Source: Malurus cyaneus samueli | Lineage: Eukaryota > Chordata > Aves > Passeriformes > Maluridae | Direction: 5' to 3' | Assembly: GCA_009741485.1 (NCBI GenBank) | Contig: CM019216.1 | Coordinates: forward strand, 52,649,943-52,713,942 | Length of the DNA stretch: 64,000 nt | Shown here: positions 13,216-28,100 of the stretch, piece after piece | Layout: every line of letters starts with the position of its first letter | Numbering within the stretch: the first letter of the stretch is position 1 | Notes under the pieces: generated by a model | Seen by the model: the letters and a program-made list of their open reading frames with translations, nothing else | What the model was told of the DNA's origin: nothing | The model's database searches: none | Translations under genes and position numbers: made by a program

Positions 13216-16200
13216 TCATCCCCAGAGGCTCTGGCTAACACCATAACCACACCGACGTCCTTCCTCTTTTCTCTTTCCCTCAGCTTCATATCACAGAAGA
13301 GGCACATATTTTGATCACAGAGAGATAGGGCCATGAGAGGCATTGCAATTAGACAGTTCTTGGTGAAATGGAGACACTTCAATCATAAAAAGTCCATGTG
13401 GCCTGTAACCGGATTGACTGAGTCCACAGCAGTCTGTGGGAGATGAAATGGCTGCAGCCATATAAAATGAGAGAATAGTTGTGGGGATGCATGAGTTAAA
13501 AGTCGGTGGTGAGGTGAAGAGAAATGTTAGGAAAGATATGTTATTTATTCAAAAGAAAATAACCCTTAGCTGTCATCCTGTTTTACTCAATGGCACAATT
13601 TCCACTGACTTCAAGACAGCAGCTGGCAGGCCATGCACGTGGCTGCAGAAAGCTGCCACCAGTGTGCAACTCGGCTGTCACTGCCTGCAAGGCTTTGAGA
13701 TACCAACATTTTGTTTCATCACAAATTAGCAGAGCAACTTAAAGATTTGATAATTTTTTTCCTCAAACTGAAATATTCTGTTGTATTTTGAAATATACTT
13801 TGTTTTCAATATGTGACATTTATTTTAGGCCTTGAGGTTTTGGCTAATGTTATGATAAAAGAAGCTACAATAGTAAGTCTAGAATACCCTGCCAGTTTAT
13901 AGAATCACAGTGTTGAATGAGACATTCACAATCATCTAGTTGAACCATCAACCCCGCACTAACATAACTGCCCCTAAATATCCCCAAGTGCCACATCCAG
14001 ACACCTCTTGAACACTTCCAGATATGGTGATTCCACCACCTCCCTGGGCGATTTGTCCCAGTGCCTGACCACTCTTTTATAATATCTAATCTGAACATCA
14101 GTTTAGCATATCAATATATGGAATATGAAAATTCAAATTAAAGACCATTTTTGTAATTTCTTCCAAAAGTATTACAAAAATCAGTAATGCCTTTTTTTTT
14201 GGTTTAATTGAACAAACACTTCAAGATTTCCACTCTACTTTCCATTCAATATTTTTTACAGGCTGCACTTGTATGAACAGGAATTTTAATCTCAAAACAT
14301 AAAGCTTGAATTGTCAAAAGTCAGGCAAGTTACCATACTGAAAATCTTACTCCTTCTAATGAAGGACCCTTGCCAATTAATCTAAATGAAATTGTGATGG
14401 TACCTATTATCTTTCACAAGTTTTAGATCAGGCTTTTGTTGAAAAATGTTTAATTATATCTCTCATCACACCAAAAATCTAAGGAGATACAAATTGATCA
14501 AAAGTAATTAATAAATTTTTTTCTCAATGCTTAGTTGCTTAGTTTAGTCAAATATTTAATTTATAACAATTTATTGAGTGAAAAAAACCCAGTAAAAACA
14601 ATAATGATTAAAAGTAAATTAAAATTCATGGAACATTTATGTGTATTTATAATAATCTCTTCAACGATTCACATTTTCTAAATTACAGTGCCTTTTTAAA
14701 GTTTTCATTGCACATACAGTAGTGGCAATGTATATGTGAATTGTTATCAAATAATCTGAGGTATACATTTTCTTGTGGTGTGTTTGCAAAATTAATGCAA
14801 GGTGTATCCATCTCCCAGTCTATCCTTTATACTAATAAATCATTTAAAAAGAAAAAAGACAATATCTTACTAAAAAGCTATGGAGTGAGATGTGGCCTTG
14901 TTTTTCTCCATCTCTCTAGGTTTATTAGGGTCCCTGAGTATGAGCTCCTACAAGAGAGGAAAAATGTCTCAGCTTGAGTCCCAACTGGTTGGTTGAGTGC
15001 ACAGGGAAGTGGATTAGTGTTGGTTTTATGGCTCTGCCATCAGAATAGGAATGAGCAGGGACAAGGATGTCTGATTTCATATGCACTCCATGAAAACTGA
15101 GAAAAGAATGTTGTTGATGATATCAGCCAGGTAAGAAGAAACTGCATTTCCAAATCTGGAGCAAATTGATAAAATATTGAGATTTGCTATATTAAAAAAA
15201 AATACAAAAAAATTCTGGAAACGCATCAAGGTAACTGTATCAAAACACTAAACATTGAAATGGTTCTGCTACATGGTGTCAAGTCAGCAGTGTAAAGCAT
15301 TACTTTTCTCTCTAATTTTTAACAGAACACAGACATCATAGTAGCACTAATGTAGAAGTTTTAAAAAACTTGCAATACAAATCAAATAAACATTAAATAG
15401 AACAAGAAAAATAAAGTAACATATGGAAGCTGATAATGGTCATTAGATTCAAAGTATTTTAAAATAGTTAAATATTTAAATAAAACCTTATGAAATATTT
15501 ATATTTTGACAGTGTCTTCTCATAATTTTTCAATATTTTAAAAGAATCAGAAAATGAAGATCTTAGGGAAATTATACATTTGGGTCATGCTTGCCCTTTA
15601 CTTTTATTTTTTGCCATTTTGATTTTTGGACAATAAAGCATACAACAGCAGATATTAGTGTCTAGTTCTGTTTGTGTAATAGTGACAGGATATGATAGAA
15701 TATAGTTTCAAAAATCTTTTTCTCCATGAATCATCTTTATTTTGAAAAAACAAAAAGCAAATGCTCATTCCACCTATAGTCTACACTTTCCTACTGAAAT
15801 GCAACACCCTGTAAGAGAAAAGCAAGTTTTGTTGGAAAGTGTGGGAGAAAGGACTCAAAAGAAGACCAAAACAGAGCAAACAGCTCAAGCTGTCCCCTGC
15901 TCTGCTAATTGTTCCCTTACACAGGGCTGCCAGCATCCCTCCAGAACCCCACTGCCAGAGATGCTGTGCAAGATGGTATGATTTCAGCCATGTGCCATAA
16001 CCTGCAGGGTCTTAATTCCTGTTGCCTCTCTGCGGTTTGAAAGGCAAAAGAAAAGGACACCAGGTAGGAAGTTGCTTACAATCATTCTGCTGCTACATTG
16101 TATGAGATTAAATAAGGGGATTTCCCATCAAGGTGAAGGAGAAAGCACACCTGTAAAGACTGAACATCAGCAATAATTTGGCATAGTTTCCTTCCTGCTC

Positions 16201-19200
16201 TGAAACCTGCTGGAACGTTTTTCACTTTTTTCAAACTCTCTTTTGTGTTACAGATGAAAAACAATATACAATTTTAAAGCTGTGAAGCTGTACTTTCCCA
16301 CCTGTTCACGTCTTAACATGACTGGACTATTTTTGGTTTAGAAAAGCTGAAGAACTCCTTTTATACTTTTCTACGTCTTTGCCTTCCAGTCTTGCTCTAT
16401 GATTTATTTTGTCTCACTCTCCCTTTCTCTCTCATGTGTCATTGTGTCGAGACTTTAAAAACTGCCACACCCTCTGTACTTCACCACCGGGACAGCCTGG
16501 ACTTTTCTCGTGCTTGGATCCCTCACTTGGATGTCACTCTGCTGATAGAAGCGCAGAGTGCAGAAGGGAGATAAACCCCATTTCTCCTATGTGAAATAAC
16601 GGTTGGACAAGAGTTGACCAAAATACGTTCTGAAAGGGCCTGATCTAATATTCCTTGCAATCAATGGAAGGCCTTCAACTGACTTCAGCAGGTCTCAGAT
16701 AAGGACCCACATTAATATTGCCATTATCATTTGCAACGGAGGCTCTGAGCACTGCTGTACGGTATGTTTTGTAAGAGTAGGAAACAAGTATGGCATGGCA
16801 TGTTTGCCTCTGCTGTTTCAAAAGAACATTGCTTTCATGCAAATTTTTGCTTGCTTTATTTTCTTTGCTGCTTTTGTGTATCAGATGTTCCCTTGTTAGA
16901 GGTCCTCCCTGTGTTTTGAAAACTCTCAAGCCTCAACAGAAAGATAAGAATATTAAAAATCAACAAGGAAGTTTTTCTCACAAATAGTTTAGGCATTCAT
17001 GGTGATTAAGCTTTAAATAAATAAATAAAACTTTGGAATAATTCAGATGAAAGAAGTCCTGCCATATTTAAGCAGGTCTCACTTGTACGAGTGACAGTGA
17101 CACCACTATCCTTCATGTTGTAATATGTTCCAGAATGAAACCAGCCTAAATATCTCACTGAAGAACCTTAGCTGAGCTTTTTCAGGCCAGAGACATGGAA
17201 CTTTTTAAAATGGCATAAATACTGCTTTCCTTTTAGAAAATTGCCTAACTACTTTGAAATAAAAATTGCTAGAGATAAGAAAAATCAGTAGGGCTGTTTC
17301 TGCCCCTGTTGACTTCTAGTGTGTGAAAAAAAAAAAGGAAGTGGAGCAGAAAAAACTGTTCTAAAACAGGGATATCTTTCTGAGAGATTTTTTTTTTTTT
17401 TGCTTCAGTAGTTTTCCATTTGATTTATATCATGATCATTTCAGTGACTCTTATGAACATTACTGTATTAACTTGTGAAATGTCTTCTAAATAATGGAAA
17501 TGTTATTAACCCTTGTACTTAAGCTGGAGCTGCTGGAGCTAGATTATATGCTTTGGATCATGCAGCACATCAATTGCAGCATGCACTCCTCTTCTCCTGA
17601 GCTCTGGTGAGTGAGCTCAGCAACTCCAAGATTACCCTTGAGCACTTGAGGAAGTTGTACCTGTATGAATTGCTGCTGGCCATTGCTTTCGCAGTCACTA
17701 CCTCTAGGACTGAATTTCATGTGTTATGTTCTGGGCTTTGTCTTTTTCTCATTTAGATTAATAGAAAAATCCATTTGACTCTGCTATGAATAAAAGCAGG
17801 AATATGACATTCAAGGAGCCTCTTCCAAAAACTGAATTCAGGCTTGCATCTGAGTAAGTCTGAATTCTATCTAAATTGACATATATACTTGTATTTGTAC
17901 ACATCTTTATCTATCAATATCTAACAACCTGTTCTTTAGACCACTTTACTCTTTTACCTCCTCTCACGGATTTCTTACCCTCACCTTCCACCTTTGCCAT
18001 TCTATGTGAGCTTGCCAAAAATTTTAGTTTGTATGTCCAAACCTGATTAGAGGAATGAAGCAACTTATCAAGAAACGCTGAGGTCAGCCATGTATCATCT
18101 ACTAATTTCTCCAAGATTTTTGGATTGTAGGTTTTACTGACTCAGTACATCAAGAAGTGTATGTAACTAGGAACTTTAAATTAAAGTAAATAGTATTATT
18201 TGTACATCACCAGTGAGGTTTGTGTGTACAAAAAACTATATAGTTTAATAATTACATCTCCAGTTAAACTGATGAAGTAAAAGTAATTTAAATGAATAAT
18301 TCTTATAAATTTTATCCCAAATGGATAGGTAAATCTAAATTAATATGAGTCAAGCTGAACAAAAATAATATCCTTTATATCACGTTTCTGTTTTCACTCA
18401 CTTGCTTTCCAGTGTGATTTCAAGATAAACAACCTCAGCTTTGGTAAAGATGAAAAACGAAGTCTGGCCTTAGCACTGTGAAGCACTAAAATGCTGATGA
18501 AGTTACAGGACAACCAAAATAGGAGTTCTCACAGATAGTGCGAAGTTTGAACAGTGACAGATGTAGGGGAGAAATCCCTCAGTTTGCAATAGTGTAGGAA
18601 GAGAGTATTGGTTTCCCAACCATAGCTTTCCGAATCAAGGATCGAGAAAAAAAAAATATTAAAGTCTTGAAAGTCTCAAGAAACTTAACTATAGTTCTAT
18701 TTCTAAATAAAGCTTTATGAGATGGTAATACAGCCAAAGGGATAATGCAAAGTGTTTGCTAAAATGTAACTCTGTGAAAGTTATCAAATTTTAGGCTAAC
18801 CTAGTAATTTTTCTTTCTGAAAAGGATTGGTGGATGGCTGTCTAGTCACATGCCACTTGAGGAACACCACTGAGATGACCCTAAGAAACAGGAAGCTGGC
18901 CATTTAACAAATTATTTGAGTCAGATGCTACAGCTACTAAAGGGACACAGAAAAGCATAGCAAACATATGTGATCAAAACAATAAGCAGTCCTTAAAGAA
19001 TTATCTTGATCACAGAGGTGCAAGAAATGCAAAATGTAGGAAATGAGAGAGGAACGGTCATCTTTCAGTTGTGTGCTGAACAAAAGGTCGGCAGGAGGAG
19101 CATGCAGAGCCATTCTTATCAGGCTCTTGTGTCGCTAAGCGTGATGAACCCTTGAAAGCAGGTTTCCTACTTCATAGCAAGCATATGAGCTTTAAAACAG

Positions 19201-22200
19201 GCTTGGTATTTCTACTGTCAGAGCTATTATACAAATATCTTCATTACCAATCCAAGCTAAATAAGCCAGTGTTGCCCTCAGTAGCCCAGCAGGAGAACTG
19301 GAAGGACAGTTTACAGAGGAGACAACACACAGGGCTGTTGGTTGGGACCCCATGTACAGGACAGGCAGAGGTTTGCACTCTGTTAAGCTGCAGTGTCTTA
19401 CCAATGCAGCTGATAGAGAAGTGTAAAGGGAGCTTCTGAAGAATGTGGGTTCTTGAAAGCATCAAGAAAGATGAAAAGCTGGAGATGCAGCATTGATGCA
19501 GTGATCATTTCTCAACAAGAAGATCACTGCAAGTAGAGAGCATTTTCCTTATGCAGAGGGAAGTAGCTGGCATGCTTTATGCAGCTTTGTGATATGGGAT
19601 CAATGGAAGACTCTTACTCTATAAATGGATCTTTTGTGAGTTTCACTGCTGCCTACAGTAACCCTGAGGTCATTCTGTGCAGTCGGTTCATCTGTATCAG
19701 AAAGGAAAGGATTACAGAATGATGGGGCCTCGCCAACACCCATTAAAAAAATGTGTAGTGTACCAAATTGCCTGAAAATATTTCTTGTAAAACAAAGAAT
19801 ATTCTTGGTATTGGTCTTTTGCATGTAAAATGGTTCTTTTCTCTCTTTCTCTCTTTCTCTCTTTCTTCTTCTCTTCTATGAAACCATGTGAAGTTCCTTG
19901 CATAAAAACTGCTGTTTTGGGGTACTCCAAATTGCTCCAAAGCTAGGCCTTTTCCTAGGGAAAGATTTGATAACAATGAATAACCTAACTGTTCATCCAG
20001 TTACAGAAACAAAAATCTTAGTATATTTATCCTGTGGAAGGAAGAACAGACACCACAGGGTCAGGGGAAGCTACAGGCCATTGATCTTTGGGAAAGGCAA
20101 AACCAACAAAACTGAATTTGCCTGACCAGTACCTTACAGAGTAGAGTAAACAGTCACCCCCATCTTTTTGAACAGCAGAGAATTGCTAGCTACAAGCAAA
20201 AAAAACAAGAGTATTTTTTTTAGGTTTAGGGTAATCCCTAAAACCTGGAGAGGAAACTGAAAATAGAAGACAGGATGGCCCTGAGGCTTTCAGAAACTGC
20301 TGAAAAAAACCACTATTTCTAGAGTATCCTACAGCACGTTAAAAAGAGCCTGAGAATCTCTGAATTCTGACACTTTAGTCAAGCAGTAGAAAAAAAAAGG
20401 TGGTTTTCTGATAATACCAGCTTTGTCTGAGGAAGACTAGAAGAGTGGATATCAATCTTTGTGTGCTAGAGGGAGAAAAATAGCCAGCTGGGCTAGAATA
20501 TTAGCCAAAACACTTATGAACTGTGTGATTGTCAAGTGCAACTAAAATGTCACTAGGAAGGTTAAGAGTATATTTTCTTACTGGGGAATTCCAGAGGAGC
20601 TATTATTGGAAAAGAAAAAAAGACCAGGGTTTACAGGGCAAAGTTTCAAAGCTTTTTTGGCAAGATATAATTTCTACTGCATTATCACCAGCCCTCAATA
20701 TCCTCAAGCAAAGGCAGAGACTGGAAGAAATGTGCCGACAAGATGATCCTTCCTTGGCACAGTTACGTACAGATCAGCTCCTGTTATGTTTGCTAAATTA
20801 AACAGACTTCACAGAGAAGCACTTGCCATCTCAGTGACTGACTCCACAAAAAGTTCTGTCTTTTTGTCTACCTACCCATTTACAGAATATAGAGGTTGCA
20901 CAGACCATTTTGATGATGCCCAGCTGCTTCTGAAACATTTAGATGAGAATTTAAGTGAGAAGTAAAAAAAAAAAAAAAAGTTTCAGGAAAATCATGCAAG
21001 TACTTTTCTACAAAAAGTGCTGAAGTCTGTTATTATCAGGAGTACCTGAAACTGTACATTTAACAAAATCAGCAACATTGCCTCTGTGTCTGAGGTTTAA
21101 AAAATCACTATTTGCCACCAAAGCAACCTCTGAGAGTATGAAAACAGGTTTAATGCATATTTGTGGCAGTCAAATGTGTTTAATTTGGACAGTATGAACT
21201 AATATGGGATTTATGCCTATGTTAAAAGTAGTCTAAAGAAGCAGCTCCTGTGATAAGCTCCTGATATTCATTTGAATATGTCTGAAAACTAGAGATGGAC
21301 CATTTAGTCATTGTCATTGAATACTTAATCATTTATATTGGAAACGTTAAAAATATTTCTCAGTTCTGTCCAAACTCTTCTAGACTTAGATTTCTTCTAA
21401 CCCAGACAAATGCCTTCCTTCGACTTCATTCTCAACCTCTAGAAGGCACTGGCTCCTTGGAAAAGAGAATTTCTGCCTATGTTTTAGCTTACCACACTGA
21501 GATTTAGGGCATCTGAGGTCAACTTTAATGCCCCTTCCAGTGTAATCAGATAACTCCTATGTGTCTGTCAAGATGCCATTTGTCACAGCTTCATAGTGGC
21601 ACGGGCTGGTGCGTTGCCATTGTTGAGCCTCACCCTGAGAGTCGAGTCCTGCTCTCCAGTTGTATTTGGGCACAGTGGGGCCATAAGCAGGTATTGGTCT
21701 CCTCATCAAATTAAAGCAACATCTGACAAGTGATAGATTAGTAAGGACAGGTGCTTTATTTATTCATATGCACCCCTCAGCAATTTAGCTGGTTTCCTAA
21801 TTGTCTTGTTTAAGAAAAGCAAGTTGTCTCTACTTGTCTTATATTTTTACCCACAAAACACTAAGGATCTACATAATTTTATAACTTTCAGAGCAACTAC
21901 AGGTGCCTTTACTTACTTACTTTATTTTTCATTTTCTTTTGCACAGCAACGGCACCCAGTGCAAGAGTGCCTCTCTGTTAGCGACCAGTTTAAAGAGTCA
22001 GACACTCGAAAAGATGAACTTGTTCTGTAATTTTGCTTATGTAAAGTAGGTGTATTTTTTAAAAAACGCTCTTCAGAGGAACTGCAATCCATTGTATTTC
22101 TAACTGAGAAAAGGGAACATCCCTGAAAATTGAAATTTACCTAAAACCAGGATAAAAATTTTTAATTACATTTCCATGTGAAAAGAGAGACAAACCACTG

Positions 22201-25187
22201 AGAAATATGTCATTGCAAGTGAACAGAATATGAACTGAGCATAATAAAATTATAATACTCATTCTTTATTCTTAACGAACCAAGAAGTAAATATTTCATT
22301 GCAGAACTAAGACTAGTATGTGATTAAATAAAGGAATTTTCTTCCACAAAAAATAATGTTGTATGACGAGTCCCTCAGTCAGGTTTCATAGGAAGGAAAG
22401 GGAGAAATATCCAACTTTCACCTAACAGTACAGACCAGAAAAGCTGTCTTTGTCTCCATATGATTCTAATCTAGCAATAATATTTCCATCAAACTGAAGT
22501 CCAAACAGTTGCCCCCATAGCAAGTTCACCTCTGATAAGAAGGTGAGCACTCTCAATGCTCAGTTTCTGTAGCGTCTCCAAAAATAGCTGAGGAATCAGA
22601 ACCCAACTGCTGACCTGGTGTACAGCAGGCAGATGATGGGCCAGCTCCCCTTTCATGGTTCTTTGTGTTTTACAGTGCTGACAACACTGGAGCTTGTTTT
22701 CATCAGTGTACTATGCATATATGACTCAGAAGACATATGGAGAACGTGTACTGCCAAGATTCATTTTTTAAAGTCACTTTTCTGCTCAAAACCACACTTA
22801 AAGAAAAAAAAAAAAAAGGAAAAAAACCCAAACTAAAAAAAAAAACCACAACAAAGATTCTGCTAAACTGACAAAAACTGTCATTAATAGCTGCCTAAAT
22901 CAATAGGTGGTCATCTCTTGCCCTCTAACTTCAGTGGGGATGGGGAAGCGGAAAGGTTCTTGATGTGTAACTATGAAAAATGTTAATTTGAGGAAAAGTT
23001 TTAGATTAGCAAACCAGAACACTGAATACTATCTAGATTACAAAATAAAAAAACTCGATTTATGGCAGCTGATATGAAGCAATTATGTTGATTACTATTC
23101 AAAAGAAGGGAAAAAAGAAAGGAGGTTTCTGTTTGGTATTGAGACTACTGCATCACAATACTCCTCAAAACAAGAAGTGCCCATAAACAGGAGAATAGGC
23201 ACTTGTGAAGTCCAATCTTGAACCTATATGCATGGCATGGCCATTTGCTGGGGGATCTGCAATCCATACTAGAAAGCAACAGTAGATGGCCTACTTTCCA
23301 CAAAAAGTGAGAGCTAGAGAAAACCACATTGTGCCATAGGGAGGGGAAGCACAAGCACAGCCTTCATTATTAATTGGCATGCCCAGAAAGAGCAAGCAGA
23401 AACAAGACAAGTAAAAGAAAGAAGGGAATTCTCCCCGGAAACATATGGGAAGCACAAAACAGAAGTAATAAAACATTAAAGAATAGGGTTACAAACACCA
23501 GCATGTCCAGAAAGTGCAGTCATTAGTAATGAATGTAATGAAAGCACTGGAAGTGTGAATGCAAAAGTTAATGGCTTCTTTTACACGTGTGAGAGACTGC
23601 ACAGCAAAAGAACAGGGTATCTAAATAAGAAATGTATGAAAGAGTCTTCCAAGTATCATTTTCTATATAACTCACCAGCCTTCACTAAAGAGAGAAGCAA
23701 AGGAAAGCACAGAAAATTCCACTACGACACCTGTCTTTTAAAGCTGTTTTCATTTTCACAATTTGTCTCCGTAGTTACTGCACAGCAGAGGACCCAAAGC
23801 CAAGAACTGCCAGCAAGTCTGGCCACAGACCTGGTGTTTTACTCAGTTACTTTATGGGTCCACTAAATCAACTCCATTTTATAATTAGCCACCAAGGATA
23901 ATTTTCTGTCTGATTTTGCTATGTAAATCCAATAAAGGCTCAAACCCCTAAAGAAAACTAAGCACTGCTGACACACCCTCTCTTCAAGAAGCTGAGCACA
24001 AGGTTTTTCAACACTTTTGACTATTCTTTTCCTATCTGGTTGAATTCTGAAACCACAAGCTGCCTGATGCTGTTAATTGACATTTAGAAGATACCTCAGG
24101 AAATACTTTTGCAGGTCCCAGAAGTCATTTCCAGTGTTGAAAAAACAGTGCATGTAAACATGTAACTTGAAGAATTATTGCTAAAAATATTTGGTGTACA
24201 CATTTTCACAGTTCATACCCAAACTTTGCTGGACAAAAATAATTAGTAATACCAGCAATTGCTTCAGAGCTATCTAAGTGATAGCAATCACCTCTTCAAC
24301 CACTTGGTATTGCTTCTAATTAAGATCCAGCAAACTTCTTTAAAAGCTAATGATGTGATGTAGGAGTAACTTAATGGAATTAAATGGCAGCACTTATGGC
24401 ACAAGGAAGAGATGAAGAAGCACTGCCCTATTTGTATATGTAGTGTAACTGCATACATAATTTGACTACCTCTTAAACATCAGTGACTAACAAGGGTTAC
24501 AAGATACAAAAATGGAGGTGATTATTCTTTCTTGGCCTGAAAAAATTACTTTTCTTGCCAATATTTTGGCACCTCCTACTGACTAATACAGAAAGGAGTG
24601 ACACAGGGCCTGAGGATGTAAAACAGATATGATGAAAATGAAAAGCTTTAACAGCTAGCCAACATTAGTCTAGCACAGCAACAGAGCAAGTGTGAAGGAA
24701 AGTGAAAAAAAAGAGACTGATTCCACTTCACAATACTCAGTCAATTAAATGACAGGAGAAGGTTTGAAAGGGGCAAGGTTATAAGCATATAAAATACTGG
24801 ATTCTAATACGATAATAACAGACTTCATGGGAAATAGGGCTTTGTGTGAGCAGAGTCCATGACAAATCTACAAAATGAGATTAATCATGGGTTAACAGCT
24901 AAAAGAAAACATGTAAGAAATTACTGAAACCAGTGAGTTAGAACCACAGAAAGAGACAAATCTCCTTTACTTATCTTACAGTAATAGGAGAAATTAATGA
25001 ATTTTAAAGACAATGGACTTGACAAGAGTCCGCCCATGCTTTTATTTAAACTGGTGTAAATCACCTTGCATTTCCTTCCAATTTATCAAGTCAATGGAAC
25101 AAGAGGGAAGAAAGACTGCTGTAATGGGGAACCAGGACTTTCCAGCTTCATGACAGTGAAAAAAAGGCTAAAGGTAAGCAGTTGGTG
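13216..25187 (-). repeat. Right arm of the giant inverted repeat
   Basis: This is the reverse complement of the left arm over its whole visible length. The outer end seen here (about 25,187) is only where the window start cuts off the partner, so the arm may continue to the right. Single-base indels relative to the left arm occur throughout, for example around 19,290-19,330 and 25,030-25,160. It contains the mirrored CR1 tail at 13,898-14,092. It has no supported gene: the longest open frames are not shared intact with the left arm. It is the arm adjacent to MYB, ending about 5.7 kb upstream of the MYB start codon. Confidence 0.93.
13898..14092 (-). mobile_element. CR1 LINE 3' tail, right-arm copy
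   Basis: This is the reverse complement of the same CR1 tail found at 10,970-11,165. It has the same truncation point and flanking sequence and a handful of base differences. It is therefore the duplicated partner, not an independent insertion. Confidence 0.9.
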
Positions 25188-28100
25188 TCTGTAGGACCTT
25201 GCTATGTTGTGCATTGCACAAATAAGTGGCTAAACTCATTTACATGTGCTTAGTCTCAACTAAACTAACATGGTTTATAGATTAAGCTCTGCTTTCAGGT
25301 ACACCAGGTATATCTATTGAACCTTAAGAAATATCACTGGAATTGCTTTGCATTTACAAGAGCAAAAATGGGAGAGAAGGAACAGACTGAATCCTCTGCT
25401 AAACCAGTGCAAAGGTGCACCTCCACAGAGGACACTTTTAAAAGCAGTCACAGAACAAAAGCCTCTCTGCTTGCCAGCCGGGCATACATTAGAGTAACCA
25501 CACCCTTCTAGGTAAACATGTACATAGAGCAAATCACTTCTTTGGTGAATAGGGTTTACTTTATCATTTTGAAATGCATATTGCTGTTCCTTGACATATG
25601 AGTATGCTTAAAGGCCTCATTTAAGAAAATAAACTTATTTGCCTCTGTTTACACTTATTTGTCCTCTCCTCTGGTACTAATCAAATTTCTCTAATTTTTT
25701 ATCGCATCACATTTTATATAAATAAATAAACATCACTATTGCCTTTCAAGTAGTAGTTGCTAGAAATAAAATAAAGTCAAGAAATTACTTAGTTTCCTGT
25801 GTGATGAGAATAGGTGGAAAGGATGTATTGCTCCAGGTATTTCGGTAACATACAATGTCAATACCCACCATATTGCAAATTTTCTATTGTTTTGAATGTC
25901 AGTGCTCTGCTACAGGTTAAAAAGATGAAGCAGCCTACGCAATGAATCCTTCTTATTTTTAGTACTGTTTTTAAAAGAAATGAGATAGTTCTTTATGATG
26001 ATGTAGGCATTACATGAAAAGAGGCTAGTTTTCACAGGAGGCACTGCACTTTGAACACCACTGAGCCCACCATGCTTGGGCAGCCAACTGGATATGGGGT
26101 TCTGCTGGTGTCCAAGGATCTGGTGCCGCTTGCCCTGAGTCTCCTTTTGCACCTACTGTACCGTGCTGTTTCACAACAAATGAAAAAACAGCTTTCATAC
26201 AACATATGTTCAGTTCCTATAGTAAGCTATTTTTGCAGTTAGAAGGCCTCAGGCATTACTCTCCTTCCAAGCCATACACAAACAAAGAGGGTTTACCACA
26301 AAAAAAGAGCTTCTGCTGAAGAGTGCAAGGTTTACCTTTGCTCCCTCACTCAAGATCCTAATTTTATCAAGTCCTATAAAATTTCAATTGATTGAGTTTC
26401 ACCTTATCATTGAATTCTTATTGCTACCTGGCCTAAGGTCAACTATGTGTTCAAAATAAATAAAGAAAAAGATATAATGCAATCAACTGGTAAGTCTGAA
26501 CCACAGCTATCTTATTTGTGCTTTATACCAAAACACACTGGATTTTCAGTGTAGGTGCTCTGCTATAATCAGGCCACAGTGGTCTAGAGGGATCTAAACC
26601 TGCATGTGCAGAAACCAGATGTACAAACTTAAAGATCCAGGTGTACATCTACACCACTGGAGCAGCAGACAGCGGAGTCCCTCCTTCTTTCTCTAAGCCC
26701 ATGGATGCCCAGCCTTGTTTCCAGCTGCTAAAAAGTTTTCAGTCAGCTTTCAATGGCCCACCCTTTCTCTGGCCATCCAGCCTGGCTGCAAGAAAGCATG
26801 AGTATGATGGTGTGTAGGCAGCTGCATCTCCTGCTGGCCTGCAGTTTGCCATTAGTTTTGGCCTTACTAAGGTTCAGGCTATGCCCATTCTCAGCAGAGG
26901 AGGTGGCTGCCACTCACACCTAAGTGTTTGCTGTTCTCAGGGTCCTGGGCCACATGCAAATCTGGGTGGTGACACATCCAGCTACCTTTGAGGCAGGTAC
27001 TCCTGGGGAAGTCACCACAGGACTAGACACCAGCCTGGCCCTCACACACTAAACAGTTTACTGGAACAAAATTATTAATGCATGTGGACATAATTTGTAT
27101 CCACAGGTAGGGGAATCTGGCTAAATATCTGGCTCTAAGTTACTTGGCGCATGATACAAGAGGCATTAAACCTCAGCCTCCTGCCTCCTTCCCATGAACT
27201 TGTAATCAATCTTCTTATCTCCTTTTATGAGGAACTTGTTAGGAAGTCTACATCAAAGGAAAATCTACATTTCCATTTTGCTTCAAAAGTATTAACAATA
27301 TTTATTAAAAATATTCTGGCCAAAATACCAAAAACCACCTCATGTTCAATTATAAAAATACCACAAATGCATTTGAAAGTTTACCGTAACTAGAGTCTAA
27401 AAGTGAAACTAAAAAAGTGAAAGTTGCTTGTTGTTTTATGATGCACAGGCTCAAAGAAATGCAGAAAGTAAACAAAAAAAGCACACATAAGCCTACATTA
27501 ATAAAAAGGCATCTTGAATTTTAAGTTATCTTTGCACCAGAGAGAAAAGTGGCAATTTATAAGACTTTTAATAGGAAAAAAACACATGTGATCTTATAAC
27601 TTGTTAGACACTGATTTCACAGTACTCCTTGCACATCCTGTGACAAACTCAGAAAAAAATAGGAACACATAGGTAGATAATGCTGCTAAGATTTTCCAGT
27701 GTAAAAAGCATGTATGCAACTACCTCCTGTCCACTTGGAAAATCCTGGTGTTCAGCCTTACTGTTTTTCTCACAGCTAAACTTCCTTCATGATTCCTTCT
27801 CTGTTTGGTTATGCCTGGTTAATGTTGGCAATACTCAAACCAAGGCATGCCAGTTAAACAGCAGACCGCAACAGGAAAACACTACAGAAGAAGACAATGT
27901 AGCTTGGATTTGATATTTGACCCGGTTTCTTGAAAATTTCTTTGCATGCTTTTAAACTTCATTTTGAGGTTTACGTTTGTAGTGGAGATGCAAGAAATCA
28001 AGTAATTCAACTTGTATTTACCATTTATATAATTACTTTTATTAAATTACCTGTATAATTTGTGTAAGTAAAAAATAAAAAAAAAATCACCAGAACATGC

